Shown: positions 24,713 to 34,274, counted from the stretch's first letter. The stretch: 37,309 bases of DNA from Phycisphaerae bacterium (GCA_030615025.1 JAUXAB010000031.1:1-37309); one strand, 5' to 3'. Notes: generated from the sequence alone by a model not told the origin. Translations and numbers: made by a program.

Positions 24713-25264
24713 CTAAATCGGCAGTGTCCAGTCGGCCCACCTGAGATAGATATCTTGCCCCTGCTTTTCAAGTTCTTGCGCCGAATCAATTATTGGCTTC
24801 ATTTTCTTATCCGCTGTAACCAAAACCAACCCATATTGGACAGCTACGCTCGCTATAAGTAAATCTCGTTCGTCTATCCCTAATTCCTTACCTGTAACCT
24901 TCTCAAAGAGATCTTCTGGAATCTTTTCCTTGTGCCGCTTACCTTTTGCCTTAGTTGCATGCTTCTTCCATAGCTCTGCCCAAATGAGAGAATACGGCTC
25001 AACAGTATTGTCATCAATCCCACGATGGAGCGGGTATGATCGAAAGAATTTCCTCAATTCATCTTTCAGCTCATCTGACAGGTTAGCCCCTGCCTTTGCT
25101 ATTCCGAACTCAATTTCAGCGATTGCGATCACAGGAAGCATTACGCGCTCGTCGCTATCAAGTCTTGACAAATGCCTCTTCACATTGTTGTACTGTGGAC
25201 ATTGAGGTTTGAATATATAAGAAATAATATTCGTGTCCAAAAGATAACCGTTGATCCTTCGCAT
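24713..25264 (-). CDS. PIN-domain ribonuclease (VapC-like)
   Basis: 183 residues. The acidic PIN set is present: YLLDTN (D10), IAEIEFG (E50), RDLLIA (D134) and VTADK (D152). PIN domains are metal-dependent ribonucleases, often toxins. It is longer than a typical VapC (about 130) owing to a middle segment with a basic HATKAKGKRHKEK stretch. No antitoxin gene is seen next to it. Its ATG (25262-25264) directly abuts the stop codon of the methyltransferase gene, giving TGAATG, so translation is probably coupled. Confidence 0.88.
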   Translation of the reverse strand: MRRINGYLLDTNIISYIFKPQCPQYNNVKRHLSRLDSDERVMLPVIAIAEIEFGIAKAGANLSDELKDELRKFFRSYPLHRGIDDNTVEPYSLIWAELWKKHATKAKGKRHKEKIPEDLFEKVTGKELGIDERDLLIASVAVQYGLVLVTADKKMKPIIDSAQELEKQGQDIYLRWADWTLPI

Positions 25265-27814
25265 TCACTCTACCTCTTCAAGGATTTGGACAAGCATTGG
25301 GTCTGTAATCCGCGGCACTCGATTCAGGAGGTTTTCTGCGGTACATCGCCTAAAGTCTGGTGATATATACATCAACAAAGGTATACAGGCAGTGAATGAT
25401 TCCGGAATGTATTCCTTAAACTCGAAGGGCACAGGACGGGATTCGTCCCTAAAGTAATCTAACAATTCTCGTTCCAATCGAGGTGGCAAGTTATAACCTT
25501 TTAGTATTAGTGCGTCAATTTGCAAAAGAATATCTCCAAGGATTGTATCATTGGTCAAGACTCCCCCTTCGACTTTCGCCATATACTGATAAACAAGTCG
25601 GGCGATGCTTTCTTTGTCGTAAGGAGACAATTCGGGGACTGGAATGTTTTTGATAGTTTTTACCAGATTATGTTTACCTCGTTCGTGGGCCGCAACAAAA
25701 GCATTCGCCAAAGGGCTATTAAGAATCGCAGCTAAATATTCAAGTGAAACGTTTTCTTTATTAGGCCATAAAGCGACAAAATTTTTTGATGAAATGTTTT
25801 CTTCCTTGTCTATAAATGCGGCATATCTCCATGGCCCACGTGATGTGCGATGCGCATTAACAAAAACCTTAGGTTTTTCCCACGGATAGCGCAGAATATC
25901 GGTCCATTTGAGCTTCCCTTTTTCTAATCCCAAATATCCTGCAAAAGGAGGTAAAAAGACTTCCGTCTTCTGCTCCGCCAAGCAATATCCTTTTTTAAAA
26001 CCAGGCCGTTTATTTTCTGAATAGGATATCTTTTGGGTTTTTTTGCTCTCCGGGTCTGGATAACCCAACTCAATCCCACGATGGATTGTTGCAATATCTC
26101 TCAATTTAGAGAAATGGGATAATCGTTCCCATATATTTCTTAAAGGGTAGACGGCTATGGTATCCTCTGTTTGAGGAGGCGTTTTTTGCTCTTGAGCCTG
26201 CCATGTATAGGTATAAGTATCAAGAAACCGTTGCCGGTCGCTCTCCTTAACAAAAGTAAATGTAGTTTTAGACTTATCATGCTCAACAGGGCTTTTAGCA
26301 ATTAAAAGAGCGGTCTCGTGTTGTGAGATGTGGAAAACCCTATCCGGTAAAGAAACAAGGTCAAATTCCGCGAACCGCTCGAATAGCCTTTTTCTAATGT
26401 GGCGATAGTCACGACCATCCAAAAATTTTTGCGGTAGAACAAATCCCAGCATGCAGTCTTGGTGAATATTTTCGAGTATTCGATTAAGCAATTCTATTGG
26501 CTTGTAGGAATTTCTAACATTTTCATAAGAGGCATAATCTTCCGCCTTAAACTTTTCAAATGGAGGATTACAAAGAACGACTCTAGCTCTTTTGAGGTCG
26601 GATATAAATTGTGGGGAAGTGAAAACATCGTCGTTGTGTAATCTCCAGTCATTATGATTTGGCAAATCAGCTAGCATTAAACAAAGTCTACTTACTTCTA
26701 CTGCAAACGGATCTTTTTCATACCCGCATAGGACCTTGACAAAATAATCATGGCGTTCCGACGGTGTCATTGTATCAGGCAATAAGCCTCGCAGTTTCTC
26801 TAATGCAGCGAGCAAAAAAATGCCATGGCCCGAACAAGGCTCTACTATCCGCAGTTGGTTCGTGGGAATATCTTCTATAGGTAATTTATGTACAATATAA
26901 CGAGCTATGTTATATGGTGTACTATGGATGCCCAGACTCTCACGTGTTTCAGGCTTAACCAGTGTGTTCTCGTAGATATAAGCTAATACTTCAACAGAAA
27001 GATTAGAAAAATCAAATTCGCTCCAAATCTTTGAAAACACAAGTTCTTGCGTATCACGGTCTTCTATAATCGATAGTTGTTGTTCTCCGTAAATTTCCCC
27101 AACCATTTTTAACAATTTCTCCCTATCCGATACACCCGACATGGAATCAAAGTTTAGCTCTTTTCGATCATGAAGAACCTTTCCCGCGAGAACTTGGAAA
27201 ACAAGACGAAAAAGTTTACCTGTATCTGGCACCCGCCCAGTCTTATTCTCATAAACGCTTCTGGACTCGCTTAGCGTATCAGGTATGAGTCTATCCAGTT
27301 TTTTCCTAATATGTGATTCGAGAGCAGGTATTAGACCCAGGTCGAAAAAGTCCAGTTGTCTCGGTCCTAGCTCAAAAGGGATGTTCTTTGCTCTAAGTAT
27401 CTCTTCTGCGTCTAATTCTTGCTTATATTTCCCGAACAGTACCCCTATATCCTTTTGCGCAACCTCATCGCGTTTTTCCGTTGATGCTACATCCCTGCCA
27501 ACTTTCCACACCGATATGCGATCTTGTCCCACCTCGAATGCGATCGGTGCTCCCAAGGCACGGACATCTGTCACCAACCCTCTTCCTGATTTCCCATTCG
27601 AAACAACTACCGCTAAACAGGCACTGTTGTACGAAAAAGGCCTACGACCAAAAGCCGCTAACGGGACGCATCTTTCCGGAGTTCCCTGCACAAACCAGTC
27701 CTTAAAGCTGTAATCATGCAATAGGTATTCCGGCTGATACCCAATCGCACCAATCTCAGAAACTACTCTCGTAAAAATCCTTTGTTGTTCCGAGTTCGTA
27801 AAAATTGCCTCCAT
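25265..27814 (-). CDS. N6-adenine DNA methyltransferase with specificity domain (Eco57I/type IIG-like)
   Basis: 849 residues from the ATG at 27814, preferred over an upstream GTG (27829) because AGAGGA precedes it by about 7 bases. Residues about 270-430 are the methyltransferase: LGIHSTPYNIARYIV, SAM motif I EPCSGHG (about 325-331), and catalytic NPPFE (about 416-420). Residues about 560-760 look like a target-recognition domain (LRDIATIHRGIELGYP, NILNSPLANA-like repeats). The N-terminal 150 residues have short strands (NSACLAVVVSNGKS, APIAFEVGQDRISVW) but I do not see a clear PD-(D/E)xK, so nuclease activity is uncertain. It is followed at once by the PIN gene. A/T-rich compared with the ruv genes. 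Confidence 0.88.
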   Translation of the reverse strand: MEAIFTNSEQQRIFTRVVSEIGAIGYQPEYLLHDYSFKDWFVQGTPERCVPLAAFGRRPFSYNSACLAVVVSNGKSGRGLVTDVRALGAPIAFEVGQDRISVWKVGRDVASTEKRDEVAQKDIGVLFGKYKQELDAEEILRAKNIPFELGPRQLDFFDLGLIPALESHIRKKLDRLIPDTLSESRSVYENKTGRVPDTGKLFRLVFQVLAGKVLHDRKELNFDSMSGVSDREKLLKMVGEIYGEQQLSIIEDRDTQELVFSKIWSEFDFSNLSVEVLAYIYENTLVKPETRESLGIHSTPYNIARYIVHKLPIEDIPTNQLRIVEPCSGHGIFLLAALEKLRGLLPDTMTPSERHDYFVKVLCGYEKDPFAVEVSRLCLMLADLPNHNDWRLHNDDVFTSPQFISDLKRARVVLCNPPFEKFKAEDYASYENVRNSYKPIELLNRILENIHQDCMLGFVLPQKFLDGRDYRHIRKRLFERFAEFDLVSLPDRVFHISQHETALLIAKSPVEHDKSKTTFTFVKESDRQRFLDTYTYTWQAQEQKTPPQTEDTIAVYPLRNIWERLSHFSKLRDIATIHRGIELGYPDPESKKTQKISYSENKRPGFKKGYCLAEQKTEVFLPPFAGYLGLEKGKLKWTDILRYPWEKPKVFVNAHRTSRGPWRYAAFIDKEENISSKNFVALWPNKENVSLEYLAAILNSPLANAFVAAHERGKHNLVKTIKNIPVPELSPYDKESIARLVYQYMAKVEGGVLTNDTILGDILLQIDALILKGYNLPPRLERELLDYFRDESRPVPFEFKEYIPESFTACIPLLMYISPDFRRCTAENLLNRVPRITDPMLVQILEEVE

Positions 27815-28012
27815 ATATTTTCCTCTCACGCCAACTTCTTACACCCCAACAAACATACACTAGCCAAGATCCTCAAAGAATCCAACAACACATAACTATT
27901 TTGAACTTATTCTTTCATGATAACCAAATCCCCAATTTCCGTCAACAAAAGAAATTCCGCAAGGTAGTTTCGTCGCTCGTATTTCGCAGCTCGTCGCTCG
28001 CCCCTCGCATCC

Positions 28013-28069
28013 AGTATCCGCCATTGGGCGTCCTGTGGAGAGTATCAAGTATCCGCCATTGGGTGTCCT
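28013..28069. repeat. 22-bp direct repeats at the ruvC end of the insertion
   Basis: AGTATCCGCCATTGGG(C/T)GTCCT occurs at 28013-28034 and 28048-28069 with one mismatch. 'ctgtggagag(t/c)atc' in the spacer also recurs within the 3' end of ruvC (about 28110-28125). The 27815-28095 gap holds these and 'tcgtcgctcg' words but no gene. Confidence 0.6.
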
Positions 28070-28095
28070 CCTTGGGAGTCCTGCCGAAAGGCATC

Positions 28096-28614
28096 CTACG
28101 GATTACGGACTGTGGAGAGCATCGAGACATTTTTCAACGAATTTGCGCAGCACATTGCCGCTGCTATAGCATCGGCCACATCGCTCGGCTCAGGTAACTC
28201 GGGTAAAGACAAAATAGTCTGAATAGTCCTCTGGATTTGTCCCTTCGACGCCCTGCCGTTGCCGGTAATTGATTTTTTTATACGCGTCGCACTAAAGCTC
28301 CTGACCTCAATTGCCGCCTCGGCGCATTTTTGCAGAATAACCCCCCTTGCGTGTCCCATCAGTATCGCGGTCCTTGGATGCGCATAATGGGCGTACAATT
28401 CTTCCACTGCCACAACGTCAGGCCTGAAACTTTTCAGAAGCGACTCCGTATCCTCGGCTATTCTGTTGAGCTTTTCCTGTATTGCCGAGCCGCCGGCCGT
28501 GCGAATAACACCTGCTTCAATCAACTTCTCCTTATCCCGGCCTATCTCTAAACAAGCATATCCGCAGACCTGCAAACCCGGATCGATGCCGAGTATTTTC
28601 ACTTCCCGTACCAT
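28096..28614 (-). CDS. ruvC: Holliday junction resolvase RuvC
   Basis: 172 residues. The four catalytic acids are present: GIDPG (D11), AVEELY (E71), and SDVADAIAAA (D145, D148). RuvC nicks opposite strands of the junction in complex with RuvAB. The start ATG overlaps the end of cysS by 16 bases, so it is likely expressed from the cysS transcript. The C-terminal last residues (VSMLSTVRNP) may be affected by the adjacent repeats. It is separated from ruvA by about 3.7 kb of inserted DNA. Confidence 0.94.
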   Translation of the reverse strand: MVREVKILGIDPGLQVCGYACLEIGRDKEKLIEAGVIRTAGGSAIQEKLNRIAEDTESLLKSFRPDVVAVEELYAHYAHPRTAILMGHARGVILQKCAEAAIEVRSFSATRIKKSITGNGRASKGQIQRTIQTILSLPELPEPSDVADAIAAAMCCANSLKNVSMLSTVRNP

Positions 28615-30194
28615 TTTGCAAACTTATTGATTATTATATTTTTATATTTTTCAGCATCTTCTTTCCTGCCGCGCTTTTTAAGGTCTTTGTAGCGTTTTAG
28701 AAAGCCGTCCAAGTCTTCCAGAAAGCTGCCGTCCGGCCTATCTTCTATCATAACAGCAGATGTACTTAGATACCCACGAATCGCATCCGACAGTTCAAAG
28801 TCCTTGTTTTCCCTTGCTAATGACCGAATTTCAACGAATATGTTGAATTTATCGAGTACTTCATCCAACATTTCTTCATCAGTTTCACCGGTTTGCGGAT
28901 ATTCGTCCTTTACAATACCCAGAACATCTCCGCCCAGCCGGTCAAATAGAACGTCGGCCAAGTTAAGGGTCCCCATGGTTGTGTTGCTATCTTCAAGCAG
29001 TTTCTGCGTCAGTCGAACAAGTTCAAACAAAACCGACAGTGCAACAGAGGTATTTAAATCATCATTCATTGCCGTTTCAAATTTTTCCCTCATTTTCTTC
29101 AGCTGCTCTACCACTTCTTTATCAGTTTGGCCTTTGCCCGCTGCAGGCATTCTTTTTCGCACTGCTTTAACCGTTTCGGTTATTTTTTGGTAACCGCTCT
29201 GCGCTGCAAACAGGGCAGCGTCTGAAAAATCCAGCGGACTTCTGTAATGGCTGTTCAAAATCAACTGCCTTACGGCCAGTGGGTCATAGCTCCTGGTCAA
29301 TCTTTCGTGTGCACCCGAAAAAGCCTGTTTTAGAGTAATAAAATTATCTAAACTCTTACCCATCTTCTGACCATCGATGGTGGTCATATTATGGTGTATC
29401 CAAAATCGAACGAACTGCACGCCATTGGCCGCCTCCGACTGGGCGATTTCGCACTCGTGATGCGGGAACTGGTTTTCCAACCCCCCGCCATGGATGTCGA
29501 TTGTCTTGCCCAGATATTTCATACTCATCACCGAGCATTCCAGATGCCAGCCCGGGAACCCGGCCCCCCACGGACTGGGCCATTGCATAATATGGTTCGG
29601 CTCAGCCTTTTTCCAAAGGGCAAAGTCCACCGGCTTTCTTTTCTCCGGCGAAACCTCTACGCGGGCACCAGCCAGCATCTCATCGACATTTCGCCTCGAA
29701 AGTTTCCCATAATCATCGAATTTAGACACATCGAAATACACCGAGCCGTTGACCTCATAAGCATAGCCTTTTTCCAGAAGTGTCTTTACCAGCTCTATCT
29801 GCTCAACGATGTGGCCGCTGGCCCGCGGACTTATATCCGGCCGAACGCAATTTAATCGGTCCATATCCTCAAAGTAGCTGCGTGTATAGTACTCCGCCAA
29901 CGCCATCGGATGCTTCCTTTCTTTTCTCGCCGCCACAATGAGCTTATCTTCACCTTCATCAGCATCGTCTGTCAAATGACCCACATCGGTTATGTTCTGC
30001 ACATAAGTAACGCTATATCCCAGGTAGCAAAGGTATCGAACCAGGACATCAAAGCTCACATAACTTTTCGCATGTCCCAAATGTGGGTGCCCGTATACGG
30101 TCGGCCCACAGACATATATCCCAACCCTGCCTTCCTTCAATGGCTTGAATTCCTCTTTTCTTCTTGTCAAGCTGTTATAAAGCTTCAATCCCAT
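28599..30194 (-). CDS. cysS: Cysteinyl-tRNA synthetase
   Basis: 531 residues from the ATG at 30194 (MGLKLYNSL), chosen because GAAAGGG lies just upstream and the family core starts there; the frame is open 15 residues further. It charges tRNA-Cys. VCGPTVYGHPHLGHAKSY contains the HIGH-type motif and zinc-binding Cys29, DIHGGGLENQFPHHECE the other zinc ligands, and QKMGKSLDNF the KMSKS motif. The downstream ruvC overlaps it. The upstream neighbour is ispF, an arrangement seen in many bacteria. Confidence 0.97.
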   Translation of the reverse strand: MGLKLYNSLTRRKEEFKPLKEGRVGIYVCGPTVYGHPHLGHAKSYVSFDVLVRYLCYLGYSVTYVQNITDVGHLTDDADEGEDKLIVAARKERKHPMALAEYYTRSYFEDMDRLNCVRPDISPRASGHIVEQIELVKTLLEKGYAYEVNGSVYFDVSKFDDYGKLSRRNVDEMLAGARVEVSPEKRKPVDFALWKKAEPNHIMQWPSPWGAGFPGWHLECSVMSMKYLGKTIDIHGGGLENQFPHHECEIAQSEAANGVQFVRFWIHHNMTTIDGQKMGKSLDNFITLKQAFSGAHERLTRSYDPLAVRQLILNSHYRSPLDFSDAALFAAQSGYQKITETVKAVRKRMPAAGKGQTDKEVVEQLKKMREKFETAMNDDLNTSVALSVLFELVRLTQKLLEDSNTTMGTLNLADVLFDRLGGDVLGIVKDEYPQTGETDEEMLDEVLDKFNIFVEIRSLARENKDFELSDAIRGYLSTSAVMIEDRPDGSFLEDLDGFLKRYKDLKKRGRKEDAEKYKNIIINKFAKWYGK

Positions 30195-30503
30195 ACATCC
30201 CTTTCGACACCGATTGACACTGTTTTCTATCAGACACAAGTATACTATGAAAAAAGGAGCTATCCGTATCGGTTAGAATACGGGCTCGTTTACGGCCCAA
30301 TAATATCAGTGGTCGTAATAAAACGCCACAATAACCTTTATTACAGGCGGCTTCAAAATGAAAAGTATATCGGATTTGGTTCCGGCCGCAAGGTTGAATT
30401 AGAGGAATAGTTGCTTAGGGTATCAGGAGAACAGGAAATCAAGGGATCAGGAGAACAGGATATCAGGTGACCAGAGGCGGGGAAGAATTAGCGGAGAGCG
30501 TTT
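30195..30503. repeat. cysS-ispF spacer with a tandem 20-bp repeat
   Basis: No gene seen. ATCAGGAGAACAGGA(A/T)ATCA occurs at 30422-30441 and 30446-30465, a 24-base period with one or two changes; a truncated third unit ('atatcaggtgacc') follows. The rest of the gap is unremarkable. Confidence 0.6.
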
Positions 30504-31016
30504 TTAGAGGGTTCTTTTGTATTTTCGTTTCAAGAGTGCAATTGCTGTTGCTGCTATCGCTTCGCCGGCTCCTATATCGCCGAGGCCTTCGTTTGTCTTT
30601 GCCTTGACGTTCACGGCGGTAAAATCGATGCCAAGGAGACTTGCGATGCAGCGTTTTATCTGAGGCTTTACCGGCTCAAGCCGCGGCTCCTCGGCGTGTA
30701 TTATTAAATCAATATTGATGATTTGCCAGCGTTTTTCTTCAAGCTGCTCCTTTACAATAACCAAAAGCTCCTTGCTGTCTGCGTCTTTGAACCGCGGCTC
30801 CGTATCGGGAAACAACGTCCCTATGTCACCCATCCCGCTTGCCCCGAGGAGAGCATCGATGACAGCATGTAATCCAACATCACCATCGCTGTGGCCACCC
30901 AAGCCATCTGCATCGGGCATGTATACTCCGCCGAGCATCAGCTTCCTGCCTTCAACTACGCTGTGGATGTCGGTACCGATTCCCGTTCGATATTCGTGGT
31001 TGTGCTCTTCAATCAC
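30504..31016 (-). CDS. ispF: 2-C-methyl-D-erythritol 2,4-cyclodiphosphate synthase
   Basis: 170 residues, slightly longer than the usual 155-160. It cyclises CDP-methylerythritol phosphate in the non-mevalonate isoprenoid pathway, whose product feeds UppS. RTGIGTDIHSV gives the metal ligands D16 and H18, GGHSDGDVGLHAVIDALLGA is the signature, and AKTNEGLGDIGAGEAIAATA closes the active site. The start is GTG; GTGA overlaps the hisB stop by 4 bases, implying coupled translation. Confidence 0.95.
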   Translation of the reverse strand: MIEEHNHEYRTGIGTDIHSVVEGRKLMLGGVYMPDADGLGGHSDGDVGLHAVIDALLGASGMGDIGTLFPDTEPRFKDADSKELLVIVKEQLEEKRWQIINIDLIIHAEEPRLEPVKPQIKRCIASLLGIDFTAVNVKAKTNEGLGDIGAGEAIAATAIALLKRKYKRTL

Positions 31017-31597
31017 AATAGTCCCTTTGTGCTGGGGACATCCGTCCCAACGATTCTGACCGCTATGGCAAGTGCCTTACCCAATCCCTTGAAAATCGCC
31101 TCAGCTATGTGATGGCTGTTCGTGCCGTATGGCACGTTTATATGTAGATTAAACTTGCCGTTATTCGAGAAGCTGCGCAGCATCTCCTGCAGGCACTCGA
31201 CATCAAAATCGCCGATTTTATCTGTTCGATAGTCAACGTTATACACACAGCTCGGTCTGCCGGACAAATCAATCGAGACGTTGGCCAAGGTCTCTTCCAT
31301 CGGCACAGAACTATGCCCGTATCTGCTAATCCCTCTTTTATCCCCAAGGGCTTTGAGCAAACATTCGCCGAGGCATATTGCAATATCTTCAACCGTATGG
31401 TGCACATCGACATTCAAATCGCCCTTAGCGCGGAGCACCAGATCGATTTTGCCGTGCTTGCTCAGGTGCGAGAGCATGTGGTCTAAAAAACCGATGCCGG
31501 TATCAATCTCATATTTGCCGGCACCATCCAGATTAAGCTCAACTGTAACGTCAGTTTCTTTTGTTTGTCTATGAATCTTGGCGGTTCTCTCTGCCAT
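31013..31597 (-). CDS. hisB: Imidazoleglycerol-phosphate dehydratase
   Basis: 194 residues, the single-domain form. It dehydrates imidazole glycerol phosphate in histidine synthesis. Metal-binding histidines lie in FLDHMLSHL, DVHHTVED and NSHHIAEAIFKGLGKAL. It overlaps the end of hisC by 29 bases and ispF by 4 bases, so hisC-hisB-ispF are probably one transcript. Confidence 0.96.
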   Translation of the reverse strand: MAERTAKIHRQTKETDVTVELNLDGAGKYEIDTGIGFLDHMLSHLSKHGKIDLVLRAKGDLNVDVHHTVEDIAICLGECLLKALGDKRGISRYGHSSVPMEETLANVSIDLSGRPSCVYNVDYRTDKIGDFDVECLQEMLRSFSNNGKFNLHINVPYGTNSHHIAEAIFKGLGKALAIAVRIVGTDVPSTKGLL

Positions 31598-32654
31598 AAG
31601 AAGCCTCTTTACCTGCTAAGATTTCTTTCAAAGCCGAAATGAGTTTATCGTTTTCTTCACTCGTGCCAACGGTTATCCTCAATTTATCGCTAAGCCCGGA
31701 TAAGTCAAAGTATCTGACATAAATATTGCGCTGTACCAATTTATCATAAATAACGCTGGCTTTGCAGTTTTTGCTTTTTGCAAGCACAAAATTCGCGTAG
31801 CTTCTCGGAACTTCGAACTTCAAAGCTCGAAGCTGCTCGGTCAAGCTTTCGCGGTCTTTCTTTAGTTTTTCGACATTTTCCTCGAAATATCTTCGGTCTT
31901 TTATCGCTGCGGCAGCGACGGCAATAGCAACCGCATCGACATTGTAGGAGTCCTTGACTTTTATCAGGCCGGCTAACAAAGGCGGCTGGGCAATCGCATA
32001 TCCGAAACGCATCCCTGCAAGCGAATACCCTTTGCTCATCGACCGAAGTATAATCACATTGTCAAAATCCTTAACCAAGCTTACGCAATTCTCTTCTGCA
32101 AAATCTACATAGGCCTCATCAATCAGTAATACGCCGCTCAATTCATCGGCCAACGACGCCATTTCATCAACACCTATAAAAGTCCCGCTCGGTGCGTTAG
32201 GATTACAAACAATAGTCAAAGCCGCGCCGGCCCCGGCCAATTTGGGCGGCAGATTGAATTCACTATCAAACGGAACTTCAATTGCCCTGCAATTTTGCAG
32301 ATTGGCCAGTACCGGATAAAGTGAATACGTGGGAACAGGATATGCAACTGGTCGATTCTCATCACAAAATGCACGCAAAGCTATAGTCAGCAACTCGTCT
32401 CCACCGTTACAGCACATAATATAGTCAGCCGAGACGCCGTGAACTTCCGCTGCTGCCTGCTGGAATTCATTCCCTGTCGGGTCGGGGTATCGGCGAAGCT
32501 GTTCGGCATTTATCTGACCCAGCACCTTTAATACCTGCGGCGAGGGCGGGTAAGAATTTTCGTTGGTGTTTAACTTTACAAGGTCTGTTTGAGATGGCTG
32601 AAAACCCGGCTCATAACCTTTGGCCTTCTCAATATTTTGGCGAAAATATCCCAT
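31569..32654 (-). CDS. hisC: Histidinol-phosphate aminotransferase
   Basis: 361 residues from the ATG at 32654 (MGYFRQNIEKAKGYEPG), selected because GGAG lies about 8 bases upstream and the family begins there. The open frame to 32903 translates repeat sequence and is ignored. A fold-type I PLP enzyme: VKLNTNENSYPPSP, NPNAPSGT, LIDEAYVDF, and SMSKGYSLAGMRFG with the PLP lysine. It transfers an amino group to imidazole acetol phosphate. Downstream hisB overlaps it. Confidence 0.95.
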   Translation of the reverse strand: MGYFRQNIEKAKGYEPGFQPSQTDLVKLNTNENSYPPSPQVLKVLGQINAEQLRRYPDPTGNEFQQAAAEVHGVSADYIMCCNGGDELLTIALRAFCDENRPVAYPVPTYSLYPVLANLQNCRAIEVPFDSEFNLPPKLAGAGAALTIVCNPNAPSGTFIGVDEMASLADELSGVLLIDEAYVDFAEENCVSLVKDFDNVIILRSMSKGYSLAGMRFGYAIAQPPLLAGLIKVKDSYNVDAVAIAVAAAAIKDRRYFEENVEKLKKDRESLTEQLRALKFEVPRSYANFVLAKSKNCKASVIYDKLVQRNIYVRYFDLSGLSDKLRITVGTSEENDKLISALKEILAGKEASYGRENRQDS

Positions 32655-33131
32655 TATCCACTCCAACAATGTCATTCCTGCCCCGCATCCTGGTGCTGGG
32701 TAAACTCCAGCAGGAATCCATTTTTTCTTTTTGAGATTATACGGATATTCCCACAGAAACGAAAGCCCAATTTTGCGATTATCCGTACAGTTTATCCTTG
32801 AACGAAGTGAATGAATGATAACTAACCCGGATATCTCACGGCATTTTGCCAGTTTCCAGATTACCAGATTAACTATTGGTGGCCTGTGATAATTGCAGAA
32901 CACGCTGCCAGTGTTTGAAAGATAAGGGCTTAGCAGGATCAGCAGAAATTTCAGCAGAAATTAGAGGCAAGTCCAGTGTTTGCAAGCAGATACCACAGTT
33001 TTTCACCTATGACGGGGCACAAGGAGCCATTCTAATAGTGCGGTTTTTAGGCCAAAATCGGCATTTTGCTAAAAGTTCTTACTACCTTCCAAAAAAATTT
33101 AAAAATTTGTAAAAAAATTTCGATTTTTTTC
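32655..33131. other. Upstream region of hisC with palindrome and dispersed words
   Basis: No gene is supported; the ORFs here have no start signal or family. ATTCCTGC (32674-32681) and GCAGGAAT (32710-32717) form an 8-bp inverted repeat 20 bases upstream of the hisC start, within its leader. 'ttgagattatacggatattc' (32731-32750) is repeated exactly at 36545-36564. 'tcagcagaaatt' occurs twice near 32940-32963. Confidence 0.5.
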
Positions 33132-33159
33132 TTGACATTGCTGCCATTCCCAGTATAAT
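33132..33159 (+). promoter_or_regulatory. Sigma70-type promoter of the PEP-CTERM gene
   Basis: TTGACA (33132-33137), 16-base spacer, TATAAT (33154-33159). It leads a leader of about 90 bases to the gene at 33257. Both hexamers are perfect consensus. Confidence 0.7.
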
Positions 33160-33256
33160 GAGCATTTAGTGTAGTATTGTGCTGAATAGTTTACAGTTAG
33201 ACAGCCCAGGAGCAAACCAAAGGGCAAATATGGATTAACAGAAAAAGGAGGACAAG

Positions 33257-34012
33257 ATGAGAGATGTAGGTATCATCACAAAGGCGGGAGGGAAGGTTAT
33301 CATTATTTTGATTAGCGTGTTGGGCTTGTTCAGTGTCCCCTTATATGCAGTACCGGTGACACTAATGGTCGAAGTTGAGACCACCACGGGAAATCCTCAT
33401 TCGCTTTGGGGCCATGCACCTATATTCGCCGATATCGATTGGGATGCGGTTTACGCCAACCCGGATAAGACTTATACTTGGTACATGGAGGAACCACGCA
33501 TCATCAGAGCCAACAATAATCCCGACATAACATTGGCAACGATTTTGGGAATTAGTTTTTCTGTTAAAGCTGACCCCATTATTGAGCTGGCGTTTGCTGT
33601 TGCAGCCGGTGACTACGAGACATACTTTTCCTTCACTACAGACGTGCTCGATTTTGCCCCAATGACAAATCCTGATGCGCGTGCCTATGCCAGTGTAACC
33701 CCCAATCAAGGCGACACCGTTAACGGCTGTTACGAACATGGAACTAAGGCTTACAGTGCCATCTACAACGGCTCTGAAGTATTCGGCAATTTTGTAGATA
33801 CTCCCGCCACCTGGCCCATCTCCTACGAAGACAGCGGATGGCAACAAATACAAGGAACCGTCTCAAGTATCCAGTCGGAATGGTGGTTTACTCTCAGCGC
33901 TAATGGGCTGGCAAGTGGAAACTCGTCCTTTGAAGTAGTGCCTGAACCTGCTACGATTGTACTGTTAGGCATAGGCGGATTGGTGCTTTGTAGCCGACGC
34001 AAAAGAAAATAA
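33257..34012 (+). CDS. PEP-CTERM exosortase-target exported protein
   Basis: 251 residues with GGAGG 6 bases before the ATG. The N-terminus has a signal peptide (hydrophobic IIILISVLGLFSVPLYA, about 15-31). The last 24 residues (228-251) form the PEP-CTERM sorting tail: VPEPAT, a hydrophobic helix, then RRKRK. Such proteins are processed by an exosortase and exported to the surface or matrix. The body (32-225) is beta-rich with Asp, Thr and Asn and no recognised domain. A perfect promoter and a strong terminator frame it, so it is a single-gene unit. Confidence 0.92.
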   Translation: MRDVGIITKAGGKVIIILISVLGLFSVPLYAVPVTLMVEVETTTGNPHSLWGHAPIFADIDWDAVYANPDKTYTWYMEEPRIIRANNNPDITLATILGISFSVKADPIIELAFAVAAGDYETYFSFTTDVLDFAPMTNPDARAYASVTPNQGDTVNGCYEHGTKAYSAIYNGSEVFGNFVDTPATWPISYEDSGWQQIQGTVSSIQSEWWFTLSANGLASGNSSFEVVPEPATIVLLGIGGLVLCSRRKRK

Positions 34013-34034
34013 TCTTGTATTCCCCTGGACTTAT

Positions 34035-34070
34035 AACGGCTGTGAGAGTTCGAGCTCACAGCCGTTTTCT
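34035..34070 (+). terminator. Rho-independent terminator of the PEP-CTERM gene
   Basis: AACGGCTGTGAG (34035-34046) pairs perfectly with CTCACAGCCGTT (34055-34066) around an 8-base loop, followed by TTCTT. It is 23 bases after the stop codon. Confidence 0.85.
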
Positions 34071-34274
34071 TATCAGCTTAGAGGAATGAATTCGGCTGTT
34101 GTCCCTACCGAAAATCCCGTACTTGTTTAATGGGCAAAGCTCCCTACTGTGGACAAAGTCGAGGTAAAGGTTGGGAAAGAACTCGGAAGAAACCGGCTGT
34201 GGTCTCAAGTGCTTGTTGCCGTTGAGTCTATCAAGATTACCGCCCACACGAGCGATGGGAAAGTCTTCGGTGCC

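Noticed and set aside
29391-29855. 154-residue plus-strand ORF over cysS
   Set aside because: It is antisense to the conserved cysS core and has no family features.
32655-32903. N-terminal extension of hisC
   Set aside because: The extension translates repeat sequence; a ribosome binding site and the family start lie at 32654.
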